Shown: positions 26,275 through 36,591 of the stretch, in pieces
Layout of the letters: every line of letters begins with the position of its first letter
Position numbering within the stretch: the stretch's first letter is position 1
Origin: a virus
Length of the DNA stretch: 46,743 nucleotides
Virus record (IMG/VR): IMGVR_UViG_3300009155_000088
Coordinates: 1 to 46,743 of that record
Strand: one strand, 5' to 3'
Notes under the pieces: model-generated
Database searches by the model: none
Seen by the model: the letters and a program-made list of their open reading frames with translations, nothing else
Told to the model about the DNA's origin: nothing
Program-made: the position numbers and the translations under genes

Positions 26275-29200
26275 ATGGCTTTTACTCTTGAAAAACTAAA
26301 AAAGGCAAGGGAAGCGGGATATTCTGACCAAGAAATAATGTCAGTAGTTTCTGAGCAGAATTCTAAAATTGCAGAAGCATTCAAATCGGGATACTCAATA
26401 AATGAAGTAGCTGATTACTATTCAACTGGGCCACAGGCTCAGAGTATTGCCGAACAAGAGCAAGTTCAAAACCTTCGCCAAATTCCAGAAGCTATCAATC
26501 AAGGTAAGGGTCTTCCTATTGGTGGAGAACCAATGGTTGGTGGCCCAGATGTATTGGCTCAAGAGAAAGGTCAAACAAAAACATTCATGGAAGACGCGCA
26601 AGGCAAGCCTGTAGAGGTTCGTCGCGCCCAAGCAATCAATATTGGTGGAAGGGTAATTGAAGAACCAATTAGTCCAGATGGCATGGCACTCGACTTCCGA
26701 GGTAATCTTATCAAAGAGAAGACTAACGAACTCAAGGCGGCTAATAGTCTTCCATACTCTGAATACCTTCAGAAATCAAACACGTTACGTTCCGAGTTGT
26801 CTAAACTACAGGAGGCACAACAAAAACATGAAGCAAATCAACTTGGCTTTTTGAGTAAGTTGATTGTTGAAAAATCAGTTTCGGTTAATGTAGAAACTGG
26901 ACTCGGAGATGAAAGAGTCACTGGCGCAGAGGGTAAAATAACAAGTGTCCCAATTCAGACAAGAGCGAGTGCCGCCATAAAACAAATCGGAGATCAACGT
27001 GAGTTTATAGATAACATTATCGTAAACGATAAATTTTTGGACTACGCAAAGACCAAGGGAATCGACGCTCCGGGCTTGATGTCAAGAATGGCGGGGCAGT
27101 ATTTAAATGTTGGTCAAGCACCAGACCAATTAGAAGAACTCAAGAAGAATCCAGAAGTAAGAAAGTTAGCTGAAGAATGGGCAATGACATCCCCAGAGTT
27201 TATGGATGTCACTAAAGATATCTTCAAACGCGCATGGGATGGATACTCTGGTGCTATTGGTTCTGGCACTGTCGGCCCGATTGGGCTTTTGTTAAAAGGT
27301 GCAGGACTTGAAGAAACAGGTCAGTCATTTATTGATGCAGCAGATTACGCTGATCAACAAAGACTACAAGGACAAGACCCAAGGAAGGTTGGCGCACTGG
27401 CTCAATTTGGTAGGGATATATCAAGCGGACTTGGATTCACCGGTGCTGCGATTGTTACTGGTGCATTAGGAAATACTGCACGGGCATCACTTGGACTCAA
27501 CTCTGCAAGGGCAATTGATCTTTTCCAAAAAGCAAACACACTTACATTCAGTGGTCTTAACTCTGCTTGGCAAGGATACTCAGAGGCTAAGTCTGATGGG
27601 GCAACAGATGATCAAGCAAAGCAAGCGGCACTCTTTACTGCTCTTACTCAAGCACCACTTGAACTTGTTTCACCACTTCAAAAATGGGTAAGTCGATTTG
27701 ATTCATCTCAACAAACCCGTTTATACAAAGGTCTGCACAAAGCAGCAGAAGCAGTTATTGAAGGCACAGAAGAAGCATTGTTCAATGAAATGCCACAGCA
27801 GATTGCTGGCAATCTTGTTAAGAAGTATGTATACGATCCTAACCAAGACATCTTTGAAGGGGTTTCATATTCTGGCGGGGTAGGTGGAGCGTCAGGTATT
27901 CTCTCATCTATCTTCACGCAGATGATTGCTGGTAAGAAAGCTAAGAAGCAAGCGCAGCAAGGAGATCAGCAGGGTAGTGAGCAAACTGATATCGAGTCTA
28001 AAGCGGATGACATGGCAGCAGGCTTAGATACCGATCCAGCACAAGAACTCGCTCAACGGATGATGTCTGCAAGCACAGATATTAACAACCTCAAAGATGA
28101 GATTGCAAATGACGAAATGGGACTTCAAGCGATTGAGAAGACCGCACCAGAATACCAAGCCGCTGAACTGGCATTGAACGAGAAGAAGACTAACCTCGCG
28201 CAATTACAGACCCAATTTGATAAGCTCTCCGCAGGCCCAATAGCAGTTAAAACAGAAACACCTGCCGCAGCAACTGCAACACCCACCGCTACGAAAGAAA
28301 CAACGATAGCAAAGATTGATGAACTAAATAAAGAGTTTGACGCTTTGGATGAGAACGACCAAGCAGGTATCAATAGGGTGAATGAAGCTATCGCAGTTGA
28401 GCAAAACAAACTGGCCGAACTTACAGCTATTGAACAGGGAGTAGAACCACAGGGAACAACGCCAACCCGTGAGATGGGACTCCCACCATCGGGCAGGAGA
28501 TCAGAATTCGGAACATTCTTTCCTGACCGACCAGTCCTTCAAGCATTCGTTAAAGCTACAGACAAAGCTCTAGGAGCTATACAGGCTACAGGAAAACGGG
28601 CGCAGAAGCTCAAGAATGCCATTAGAACAGGAATTGCTGCCAACGCAGGGTTCTTAGCAGGAACGAACACGGAGGTCATTTCAAGCGAAGAATACGCCAA
28701 GCTGGCGGGAGGCAAGCAAGTAGCCGCCGATACTGGCACATACCGAGCAACATTCCTCAATGGTAAAAAGTATTTGGTAGTTCCAGATATCAATCAATTA
28801 GCAGGAATATCAACCCAAGGTGAGCAACGGGCAGCAAGTAGAGACGCTGCATTGGATCAAGAGTCACGGGCTACAGCAAAGAAACTGGAAGAGGAGATGA
28901 TCCATCTCTCCATGTTCCAAGGCATCCAAGACGAGTATAAGGCTCTCAAAAACCCTAAGTTTACTGAGCAAGAATACATCGTAAAAAGAATCTCTGACAT
29001 AGCCCAAGAAGTAAAGCGCACGAATCCAAACGCACTACCGGGCGTTTCTGAGGTTTACTTAAACGAGAAAAACAAGAACCTTGATGATCTTACCTTCTCC
29101 CAAGAGTTCATGCGAATGGTCATCCAACGTGTTAGAACAGGTCAGATCACTGAGGACTTGAATGCCATTAGGAAAGCAGAGCAGGAAGCATTCTCCGACC

Positions 29201-32200
29201 AAGACAAAGGTCTTATCGCAGCATGGAAGAATTCAATCCTAAACGCTCTTCAATTCTTCCGTAACTCCATCGCTCGCTACCTTGGCAAAGGAACCTCAAC
29301 CAAGGAAGTGAAGAAGATGGAAGACACCATCAACAACATCCTTGACGAGTATGGTATCGTGAAGGGTGAGGCTAACTACGAGTTTAAAGATTATTCTGCT
29401 GCACAATCTAAAGGTGAAGTGAAGGTAGCAGAGGAAGCCGCACCAATCACCGAGCAAGCTGCGGAAGTTGATAAAAACAAAGTCAGAACTATCGAAGAAG
29501 CAAGCCAAGAGACTGGAGTTCCTCAAGAAAAGATTCTTGCTGCCGCGAGGAATGGAGAGATAGCAGCGGTAAAAGTTGGAAAGAACTGGAGGTTTGGTCA
29601 GCAAGCAATAGACGAGATCAATTCTAAATTATCGGAAACGATAACTCCAGCAATCGAAGCGAAGGCAGGCGTAACTCCACCCAATGCTGATCCTCTTGGA
29701 AATGTTCGTGATCAATTTGGCCCAAGAGCCAGCGGTCATATAAATGACAACACACCAGAAGAAAGAATACTTGGTGAATCACAAGCGTTGCAGAGGGGAT
29801 ACCCAGAAGAATTTGCTACAATTTCTGCAAAAAAAACAATTCTTGGAGAGTTATCTCAAACTGCTACTGGAATAAGACAAACATTATGGGAGCATTTGGG
29901 TGATCTTTATCACCGCGCTGGGTCTACTACCGACTATGGTAGCATGGCAGAAAAGGTTAATAAATTTATTCGTTGGTCTAAAAATCCACGGGAGTTTGAA
30001 AACCAACTTAAAAGCAATGCTATTTATCGGGCGACTGTAGAGAAGTATGGAAATAATTACACAACAGAGGCATTCAAAGAAGTAAGTGAATCTGCTGAAG
30101 GGCGAAAAGCAGTTGAAGATGCATCCAGAAAAATTCGTTATATGGATGCTGCCTTTGCGTCCATGTATGAAAAGCTACAAGCATTTACTCCACTGCAAGC
30201 TATGGGTCGGAACATGGCGATTGCTTTTGGATTACGGCGTTACGATGTTGCAGAGCAACTTGGAAAATCAATTCTGTCTGCAATCGAAAGCAGAGAAGAT
30301 AGTGTTGTAAAATATGGATTCAACTACGAGGGAGTAAATAACCTTTCCCGTTCAAACAACGAAACCAAGCAACAGTTTGATGGTATTACCAAAGCAGGTG
30401 AAGTAGTAAAAAATGATCCACTAAGGTCTATTGAATTTTTCAGACAAGTTTCAGATCGAATTACAGATGAAGAATTACTCGCTCCAATAGCAATGATGGA
30501 GGGGAAATCTATAGAAGCCCGCGCAGGCGTAACGCCAGAAGGTGAACCAATGTCCAAGAGAGGTCAGGGCATCATGCAGAAGATCACAACAAAGATGATC
30601 TCTGACTTGGAGGCTCAAGCTGAAATGCTAAAGCCAAAGAATAACAAGGCATACACTGAGTATCAATCCCGCGCTGCACAGAAGGATAGGAAGTGGAACA
30701 AGGCACTGCTATCTCCATTCTCGTTGGCAGCAAATCTATTTACATCGAACTCATTTACGGCAGCAAACAATGCCTTGGATAAGATTTTTAGAAACAATCC
30801 AGACGCTGACTTCTTTAGTGTTGCTCAGAACTTAGCAGGAATGGATGAGGCTACCGCACAACGCGCATATAACATTTCTCCATATGAGAGATTGGTATTG
30901 ATGGAAATGATGTATGAACTCTCTTCTGTTTACAGAAAAGAAGTATTGGATTCTAATATGGCGGCTTCTGCCCGTGAATCTTTTGCTTTGGAATCTATCG
31001 ATGTAGAAGCGGGATTAGCTCGCAACATAGCTCTTACTTTGCGTGACAGTGGAAGAATGGTTCAAGCCGCCGCTGCTCTCCGCAAACTTGTCGGTGCAGG
31101 CATGGCTATCGATACCTACAAGAGGAACATTATTGCCTCGATGGGTAATCTATCGGCAGTTACAAAGGCATCATTCAATGAGGTAGCTAATGCCGTCCGA
31201 GGTGATCGGCGCAAGTCGATGGATAAGGTCTTCAATACTAAAGAAGTATTTAGGAAGGCAGCATCTTTGATTAAGATGGCGCAGAGGAATCCAGAGAAGG
31301 TTCGTCAATCAATCCGCGCTCAAGTTTCTAAGAAGCAAACTAAAGAAACTAAAAATATTCTTTTAGACTTTGCAGCAGGACTCTTCGATACCAAAGAAGA
31401 CAAGTATGCCAACATGGTGGTAGACCAGACTGTTCAGAACATCCTTTCGATTGGAATGAACAAGAAGGAATTCTCCATCGATAATGTCACTAAGTTCATG
31501 TATCAGTCATTCGCTGCTGCCGCGAAGCAGATGGGTATCCAGCAAGCAGGGGTTGAAAAGCAGAAGGCAGGCAAGCGTAGCGGGAAATACTTGGAGATGG
31601 TGAAGGCAGTTATCGGAAACGATAATGCTTACAAGTCGTTCTTAAATGATCTGGCAAATCGAATGGCAGAGAAGTATCAGAGCAGAGATGCATTCAATGC
31701 TGACTTCGCAGAACTCTTCAAGGCACTCCGTTCAAACGAATGGGCAGATGGGTTGAGGACGCAGGCTATCAAAGACTCAGCAGACTTCTTAAACTATAAG
31801 TTCAAGGATCTATTCACCTACCTTGGATCACAGAGGAATGTAAACCAAGAAGCGGTTAAGCAGCACATCCGCACAGAGCTTCAAGGAACAGGCGCATCGA
31901 ACGAACTGATCGAGAAGTTCATCCAAGATACAGACAAGTATCTGAACGATGAAACGAGCAGAATCCTGCAAGATAAACTTGGATTCCGTATCGATGAGAA
32001 GACTGGCAAGGTAATTCCTAAACCACTTCTGTCAGCTAAGATTCAAGAGGAAGCTCAAGCGCAATTTTTAGCAATCAAAAACCTCAAAGATATCAGCAAG
32101 CTATCAACAAGCGATGAAGGTAACTTTAAACAAAACCTGATCAGCAGGATCATTACTGAAGTTGGAATGGATGAGCAAAACGCTACCGAGTTAGCTATCC

Positions 32201-34458
32201 TAATCTCCGCTCAAATGGAGAAGGCAATGCTGGCGCAGAGGAGCGAGAACGTAGACAAAGCCATTCAGAAAGCTCAAGAGGTATTGGCAGGAAACAAGAT
32301 CAAACCAACCGCCAACCAGCGCACCATCCTACAAAAGCTAATTGAGATGGCAAACATGGGTGTGTTGGATTCTGAAATGGTATACGAGGCATTCCGTCAA
32401 ACACATTCGTTCCCTAAAGGTTTCTTGCCATACGATGCTGAGTTCACAAACACACTTCGTGAGTGGGGTGATAGGATTTCCAAACTGCCAGCGGGAGTTA
32501 TCCGCAGCATCGAAGAAGAGAAGATGGGTCGAGCATTGTTAGGTAGGTCTAAGTTCTCTACTGGTGATGTGCTTGCGAGCTACTGGTATTTTGCGCTTAT
32601 CTCGCAGGCATCAACTTCTGCAATTAACGCTTTATCTGGTTCAAGCAACTTGATTGCCAACGTAGCTACATGGTCACTTTACAATCCTAAATCATTCTTT
32701 CCAATGATGAAGGCAATGTATTCTGCTATTTCTGGAAAGCAATCAGCGGCAGTGAATTCATTCTTATATGTCATGCGTAATGGATTAAACCCATCTGGTA
32801 TGCAGGATGAGAGAAGAGCAAAATATCCTAAGACAAATCTTCTTGAGGGTGCTACTCCAGAGAACGCTCCTAAGATTGTTTACTACCTTACTAACTTCGG
32901 TGATGGAAAGATTAACTTCTTGCCCGATAGTATGAATACAGCTTTAAAGAATTTTAATCCAAGGCAATTGATGCGACTTCTAAAAGCAACTGATATGTTC
33001 TTGAGAGAGGTAGCATATGAAGCAAAGGCGGCACAACTTGGCGCAACAGCATTTACAAGGGAAGGGTTTGACATGGCAAAACGTCAGGCCGAATTGGAGT
33101 TGGCATCATCGCAAGCTACAGGTAAACAAAAAGATCAAGAGATTATAATCCGAGCAAATGAAATCTATCGTGAGCAAAGATTGAAGGATGAGGGGCAGAG
33201 GGCTATAGCTGAACAGGCATCACTTGAGACGGCATTCAATCAAGAACCACAAGGTTTATTTGGAATGCTTGCCAATTTTGCTAATGGGCTTCTCGCCAAG
33301 TATGATTCAACTAAATTCGTAATTCCATTCACGAATGTTGTGGCTAACGTAACAAACGAGTTTCTGAACTACACATTCCCAGTTGCAATGTGGCGCGTGT
33401 ATCAATCCAAAAAGAATGGATTGAAAGACCCGTTTACCCAAGGTCGAGCAGATAAGGAACATGAGATTGCAATTAAGGGCATGATTGGTTTTGCTGCTTT
33501 GGTTGTTCCTTTCATTATCCAAGCACTCACAAGTGGAGATGAGGAGGATCAAGAGAAGCGTCCATACATTCAGTTCTATGCTGATGGCCCAAAAGACCCG
33601 CGCCAAAGAAAAATCTGGCAGCAGCGGGGAGGTCAGAAATATTCAGTGCGAGTTGGTGACACATACTACTCATATCTCTATACTCCACTTGTTATTCCAT
33701 TGGCGATGTCTGCCATGTTGCAAGAGGAAGTTAAAACAATGCAGAAAAAGGGTGAGAAGGTTCAAGCCGAAGATATGGGTAAACTTGCAGCAAGTGTTCT
33801 TACCGCACCATTCTCTGTTGGATTCGTTGCTGTCCTCAACCAATCATTCCTTACTGGTCTTGCTGACTTGTTAGAGTTCAAAGAATCCCAAGACCCAGTT
33901 CAAAAGGGAACTCAGTTTGCTGGTGGAATTATATCTCGTATGGCGGTTCCGGGTATATTCCGTGATATCAATAAATTATACACAGAAGACAAAGCAATTG
34001 GTGGAGATTACCTATCAAACTTCTTGAAAGAAATGCCCGGCTCAGTAAACTTTTTGAACAAGGATGTCGGTTACTTTGGTGATGATGCCAAGTTCCCGTC
34101 TGCTGTGCAAGAGTCTGGATTCGGAAGACGCTTGGCAAGTGTTGTTGGACGTATCGTTTCTACTGAGCAACCAGACCCAGCGTGGGAAATCATGTATAGG
34201 AACAACCTTACACCTCCAGCATGGGATTCAAGCCTGTCATGGGACAATGGGAAGAAGATGACTAAGGAGCAGGAATTGCAGTTCGTAAGGGAAGCAGGGC
34301 CAATGATGCGGGAGAGGATTGTGGATATATCAGACGAGTTGGATGAACTGCCACTCGATGAGGCTCAAGACCTACTCAGAACAGAAGTCTCAATTATCCG
34401 TAGAGAGGTGAAGGATGACTTGCAAGACAGGTTGAATATCCCTCTTGACATTGAGTGA
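26275..34458 (+). CDS. Giant internal virion / polyvalent protein (2727 aa)
   Basis: The largest gene. It starts with a repeat seen in phage virion proteins (KKAREAGYSDQEIMSVVSEQ, AFKSGYSINEVADYYSTG). Further on: a helical Gln/Glu linker (around nt 28080-28440), a MerR/excisionase-like helix-turn-helix near residues 1070-1120 (RTIEEASQETGVPQEKILAA, ARNGEIAAVKVGKNWRFG), long helical regions, a hydrophobic segment near 2100-2140, and a membrane helix near 2400 (GMIGFAALVVPFIIQALTSG). The C-terminal part resembles large phage polyvalent proteins with KFVIPFTNVVANVTNEFLNY. No clear protease or transglycosylase site seen. Three palindrome copies lie in frame. It should be ejected into the host ahead of DNA. 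Confidence 0.75.
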   Translation: MAFTLEKLKKAREAGYSDQEIMSVVSEQNSKIAEAFKSGYSINEVADYYSTGPQAQSIAEQEQVQNLRQIPEAINQGKGLPIGGEPMVGGPDVLAQEKGQTKTFMEDAQGKPVEVRRAQAINIGGRVIEEPISPDGMALDFRGNLIKEKTNELKAANSLPYSEYLQKSNTLRSELSKLQEAQQKHEANQLGFLSKLIVEKSVSVNVETGLGDERVTGAEGKITSVPIQTRASAAIKQIGDQREFIDNIIVNDKFLDYAKTKGIDAPGLMSRMAGQYLNVGQAPDQLEELKKNPEVRKLAEEWAMTSPEFMDVTKDIFKRAWDGYSGAIGSGTVGPIGLLLKGAGLEETGQSFIDAADYADQQRLQGQDPRKVGALAQFGRDISSGLGFTGAAIVTGALGNTARASLGLNSARAIDLFQKANTLTFSGLNSAWQGYSEAKSDGATDDQAKQAALFTALTQAPLELVSPLQKWVSRFDSSQQTRLYKGLHKAAEAVIEGTEEALFNEMPQQIAGNLVKKYVYDPNQDIFEGVSYSGGVGGASGILSSIFTQMIAGKKAKKQAQQGDQQGSEQTDIESKADDMAAGLDTDPAQELAQRMMSASTDINNLKDEIANDEMGLQAIEKTAPEYQAAELALNEKKTNLAQLQTQFDKLSAGPIAVKTETPAAATATPTATKETTIAKIDELNKEFDALDENDQAGINRVNEAIAVEQNKLAELTAIEQGVEPQGTTPTREMGLPPSGRRSEFGTFFPDRPVLQAFVKATDKALGAIQATGKRAQKLKNAIRTGIAANAGFLAGTNTEVISSEEYAKLAGGKQVAADTGTYRATFLNGKKYLVVPDINQLAGISTQGEQRAASRDAALDQESRATAKKLEEEMIHLSMFQGIQDEYKALKNPKFTEQEYIVKRISDIAQEVKRTNPNALPGVSEVYLNEKNKNLDDLTFSQEFMRMVIQRVRTGQITEDLNAIRKAEQEAFSDQDKGLIAAWKNSILNALQFFRNSIARYLGKGTSTKEVKKMEDTINNILDEYGIVKGEANYEFKDYSAAQSKGEVKVAEEAAPITEQAAEVDKNKVRTIEEASQETGVPQEKILAAARNGEIAAVKVGKNWRFGQQAIDEINSKLSETITPAIEAKAGVTPPNADPLGNVRDQFGPRASGHINDNTPEERILGESQALQRGYPEEFATISAKKTILGELSQTATGIRQTLWEHLGDLYHRAGSTTDYGSMAEKVNKFIRWSKNPREFENQLKSNAIYRATVEKYGNNYTTEAFKEVSESAEGRKAVEDASRKIRYMDAAFASMYEKLQAFTPLQAMGRNMAIAFGLRRYDVAEQLGKSILSAIESREDSVVKYGFNYEGVNNLSRSNNETKQQFDGITKAGEVVKNDPLRSIEFFRQVSDRITDEELLAPIAMMEGKSIEARAGVTPEGEPMSKRGQGIMQKITTKMISDLEAQAEMLKPKNNKAYTEYQSRAAQKDRKWNKALLSPFSLAANLFTSNSFTAANNALDKIFRNNPDADFFSVAQNLAGMDEATAQRAYNISPYERLVLMEMMYELSSVYRKEVLDSNMAASARESFALESIDVEAGLARNIALTLRDSGRMVQAAAALRKLVGAGMAIDTYKRNIIASMGNLSAVTKASFNEVANAVRGDRRKSMDKVFNTKEVFRKAASLIKMAQRNPEKVRQSIRAQVSKKQTKETKNILLDFAAGLFDTKEDKYANMVVDQTVQNILSIGMNKKEFSIDNVTKFMYQSFAAAAKQMGIQQAGVEKQKAGKRSGKYLEMVKAVIGNDNAYKSFLNDLANRMAEKYQSRDAFNADFAELFKALRSNEWADGLRTQAIKDSADFLNYKFKDLFTYLGSQRNVNQEAVKQHIRTELQGTGASNELIEKFIQDTDKYLNDETSRILQDKLGFRIDEKTGKVIPKPLLSAKIQEEAQAQFLAIKNLKDISKLSTSDEGNFKQNLISRIITEVGMDEQNATELAILISAQMEKAMLAQRSENVDKAIQKAQEVLAGNKIKPTANQRTILQKLIEMANMGVLDSEMVYEAFRQTHSFPKGFLPYDAEFTNTLREWGDRISKLPAGVIRSIEEEKMGRALLGRSKFSTGDVLASYWYFALISQASTSAINALSGSSNLIANVATWSLYNPKSFFPMMKAMYSAISGKQSAAVNSFLYVMRNGLNPSGMQDERRAKYPKTNLLEGATPENAPKIVYYLTNFGDGKINFLPDSMNTALKNFNPRQLMRLLKATDMFLREVAYEAKAAQLGATAFTREGFDMAKRQAELELASSQATGKQKDQEIIIRANEIYREQRLKDEGQRAIAEQASLETAFNQEPQGLFGMLANFANGLLAKYDSTKFVIPFTNVVANVTNEFLNYTFPVAMWRVYQSKKNGLKDPFTQGRADKEHEIAIKGMIGFAALVVPFIIQALTSGDEEDQEKRPYIQFYADGPKDPRQRKIWQQRGGQKYSVRVGDTYYSYLYTPLVIPLAMSAMLQEEVKTMQKKGEKVQAEDMGKLAASVLTAPFSVGFVAVLNQSFLTGLADLLEFKESQDPVQKGTQFAGGIISRMAVPGIFRDINKLYTEDKAIGGDYLSNFLKEMPGSVNFLNKDVGYFGDDAKFPSAVQESGFGRRLASVVGRIVSTEQPDPAWEIMYRNNLTPPAWDSSLSWDNGKKMTKEQELQFVREAGPMMRERIVDISDELDELPLDEAQDLLRTEVSIIRREVKDDLQDRLNIPLDIE
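27017..27032. repeat. Dispersed palindrome copy 10 (in giant gene)
   Basis: TTATCGTAAACGATAA, read in frame as Ile-Val-Asn-Asp. Confidence 0.95.
29629..29644. repeat. Dispersed palindrome copy 11 (in giant gene)
   Basis: TTATCGGAAACGATAA, read as Leu-Ser-Glu-Thr-Ile, directly after the codons of the excisionase-like helix-turn-helix. Confidence 0.95.
31610..31625. repeat. Dispersed palindrome copy 12 (in giant gene)
   Basis: TTATCGGAAACGATAA, read as Ile-Gly-Asn-Asp. Confidence 0.95.
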
Positions 34459-34512
34459 GGTTGATGTAGTCTGAATCCGCAGCTTGTTGCTGTTTCGTGT
34501 TATTCATTAGGG

Positions 34513-34550
34513 AACGCACTCCTGAGTATTCGGGGGTGCGTTTTCTTTTT
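34513..34550 (+). terminator. Late-operon terminator
   Basis: AACGCACTCC pairs with GGGGTGCGTT (one G-T) over a ten-base loop, then a T-rich run. Marks the end of the structural block and abuts a palindrome copy. Confidence 0.85.
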
Positions 34551-34564
34551 ATCGTTTCCGATAA
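34549..34564. repeat. Dispersed palindrome copy 13
   Basis: TTATCGTTTCCGATAA between the late terminator and the promoter of the DNA-metabolism operon, 30 bp upstream of its -35 box. Confidence 0.95.
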
Positions 34565-34594
34565 AAATATTTTTAGAAATATTATAAAAAACTA

Positions 34595-34622
34595 TTGACG
34601 ATTATCGGAAGTTTGATAGTAT
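34595..34622 (+). promoter_or_regulatory. Promoter of the DNA-metabolism operon
   Basis: TTGACG at 34595-34600 in the context CTATTGACG, 16-bp spacer, TAGTAT at 34617-34622. An incomplete palindrome half-site (TTATCGG) lies in the spacer. Confidence 0.65.
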
Positions 34623-34662
34623 CTATCTTGTGAACGGCAAAACCCCCGTCCACAAAAAACTA

Positions 34663-34875
34663 ATGAAAGATACACCTACAGTAAAAAAAGAAACCACAGA
34701 AAAACCAGCAGTGCAGTCAGAACTCCAACGCGAGATTTATCTCCGCTTGGTATCGGCAGCAGCATCAGACGGCAAGTTTGAATTGGGTAAACTACCCAAC
34801 GCACAATCCGTTGTTAAGCAAGGCGACCACCTTAAAGGAGTCAGCGAACTTCTTGCAAGCTGCTACGAGAAATGA
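34663..34875 (+). CDS. Hypothetical protein, first gene of the operon (70 aa)
   Basis: Basic, Thr/Pro-rich N-terminus (MKDTPTVKKETTEKPAVQSE), then a helical domain (LQREIYLRLVSAAASDGKFE). The in-frame GTG at 34630 is essentially at the predicted transcription start, so I prefer the ATG. The stop overlaps the nuclease start (ATGA), so the two are coupled and may cooperate in DNA processing. No family recognised. Confidence 0.6.
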   Translation: MKDTPTVKKETTEKPAVQSELQREIYLRLVSAAASDGKFELGKLPNAQSVVKQGDHLKGVSELLASCYEK

Positions 34876-35741
34876 CAATCACAAATAACTTTGGGCTACC
34901 TGCCCCAATGTTTCGCGCCCTATCCCATGATGGGTATATGGCAGGAACAAAGAAGGCTGACATTTCGGTTACTACATTGATCGGGCCACCCAAGATCAAC
35001 CAACTCAAGAAACGCTACGCTGACCAAATCGTAGAAGACGCATCCGATAGGGTGTGGGCATTACTTGGTCAGTCGGTGCATAAAGTTCTTGAACTTGCAG
35101 GCGGCGAGGAAGAGATGACTGAGAAGCGTCTATACAAAGAGATCAACGGATGGACGCTGACTGGTCAGACTGACCTCTACGAGACTGGTAACAAAGTAAT
35201 CTCCGACTTCAAAGTCACATCGGTATTCTCATTCCTCCTTGGCGGCAAGTCTGAGTGGGAATCGCAGATCAATTTGAATGCCATGCTATGGAGAGAGTAT
35301 GGATACGAAGTCAAGAAAGGTCAGATCGTCGCAATCCTTCGGGACTGGCAGGCGAGCAAGGCTGAGTTTGACAAAGAGTATCCTCAGTGTGCAGTGCACA
35401 TAGTAGACATACCTCTTTGGGATAACGAAGAAGTAATAGCCTACGCTACGGAGCGGATTAAACTGCACCAAGCGGCTGCTGTAATGCCAGACGATACAAT
35501 CCCTACTTGCGATCCAAAAGAAAGATGGGCTAAACCAGATACCTTTGCCATCAAGAAGGATGGTAATAAGAGAGCAGCAAAAGTGTGCGATACATTGGAG
35601 GAAGCGGAGAAACTGCTACCTACCTATGGCGCGAAGCACTCAATCGAAAAACGAAGCGGAGGGGATATTCGTTGCGAGCGTTACTGCTCAGTAGCACCCT
35701 TCTGCAACTACTACAAATCAACCTATAAATCAAATGAGTAA
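34872..35741 (+). CDS. PD-(D/E)XK nuclease, Cas4/RecB-like (289 aa)
   Basis: Family motifs: GQSVHKVLE (near residue 66), GQTDLYE with Asp 101, VISDFKVTS with Asp 112 and Lys 114, and a QxxxY-type motif QINLNAMLWREYG (132-144). The C-terminus carries CERYCSVAPFC, which with an upstream Cys (IPTCDP) could hold an iron-sulphur cluster as in Cas4/AddB nucleases. It should degrade or process linear DNA, and sits directly before an SSB-like gene, a standard replication/recombination pairing. Overlaps the next gene by 8 bp. Confidence 0.8.
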   Translation: MTITNNFGLPAPMFRALSHDGYMAGTKKADISVTTLIGPPKINQLKKRYADQIVEDASDRVWALLGQSVHKVLELAGGEEEMTEKRLYKEINGWTLTGQTDLYETGNKVISDFKVTSVFSFLLGGKSEWESQINLNAMLWREYGYEVKKGQIVAILRDWQASKAEFDKEYPQCAVHIVDIPLWDNEEVIAYATERIKLHQAAAVMPDDTIPTCDPKERWAKPDTFAIKKDGNKRAAKVCDTLEEAEKLLPTYGAKHSIEKRSGGDIRCERYCSVAPFCNYYKSTYKSNE

Positions 35742-36549
35742 CCAACTAGCAGGAATAGAACAGAAAGATATAATTAAACGAGTGACTGGTAAGGTCACTA
35801 AATTGTGGGAACCCAAGACATTCACTGGCCCGAAAGGTGAGTTTGTGATTCAAGGTGGAGACATTGAGATTGACGGGGAAACCTACGGACTCAAGTTCTT
35901 CAACAATACCCAAGAGCAAAGTATCAAGGGTAATGTAGTTACACTCTCATCAGTGCGCGGAAAGCATGGCATGACAGGAGTGTCCTTGGAGCATGAGTCT
36001 TACGAAGGTAAGAATGGTAAGGTAGATCGTGACATCATCAAGGTCACAGCTACTGGCAAGGTTGAGTTTGACTTACCAAGCGAAGAGCCTGCGCGTGTCT
36101 CATCAACGCCCAAGACTATCGTAACCGATAATCCAGAGCAGGCATTGGATGAGATCGTTGAGATGCACCAGTATATTGATAGCCTCGTTCGCATGGCATA
36201 CCTTGGCAAGATTACAGACGAAGAAACCCTTCGCTCGTATGTCTCATCAGTCTTCATCGAAGCTAACCGCAAGGGTATCCACTACTCATCAGGGATCGTA
36301 GCACCTAAGAAGGAAGAACCCAAAGCCGATGAATTCGATCCAAAAGATTGGGCATCTGCTATCGTTCCAAGTGGCTCACACAAGGGCGAGAAACTTGCCG
36401 AGATTGGCAAGAAAGACCTCACCAAGCTATACCAATTCTACTTGGAGAAAGGGTTCACAACTCCATTCTCTAAGTGCGTAGAGCAGGCCGCGATAGACTT
36501 TAACCTCGATGCTCCTGTTGAAGAGGACGCGGACGACATCCCATATTGA
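35734..36549 (+). CDS. SSB-like ssDNA-binding protein (271 aa)
   Basis: The N-terminal ~120 residues look like an OB fold (VTGKVTKLWEPKTFTGPKGE, YGLKFFNNTQEQSIKGNVVT). The C-terminus EEDADDIPY mimics the acidic DDDIPF tip by which SSBs recruit partners. Between them, SGSHKGEKLAEIGKKDLTKL resembles the short GxxKGxxL module found in some exonuclease-associated proteins. Overlap with the nuclease gene suggests a nuclease-SSB unit. An in-frame palindrome encodes Ile-Val-Thr-Asp. Confidence 0.6.
   Translation: MSNQLAGIEQKDIIKRVTGKVTKLWEPKTFTGPKGEFVIQGGDIEIDGETYGLKFFNNTQEQSIKGNVVTLSSVRGKHGMTGVSLEHESYEGKNGKVDRDIIKVTATGKVEFDLPSEEPARVSSTPKTIVTDNPEQALDEIVEMHQYIDSLVRMAYLGKITDEETLRSYVSSVFIEANRKGIHYSSGIVAPKKEEPKADEFDPKDWASAIVPSGSHKGEKLAEIGKKDLTKLYQFYLEKGFTTPFSKCVEQAAIDFNLDAPVEEDADDIPY
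36116..36131. repeat. Dispersed palindrome copy 14 (in SSB-like gene)
   Basis: CTATCGTAACCGATAA, read as Ile-Val-Thr-Asp. Confidence 0.93.
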
Positions 36550-36591
36550 TCACGTTCTCCCCAGAACACCTAACCTAAACATAAATACAAC

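Noticed and set aside
34630-34662. GTG start extending the 70-aa gene by 11 codons
   Set aside because: It coincides with the predicted transcription start; the downstream ATG leaves a normal leader.
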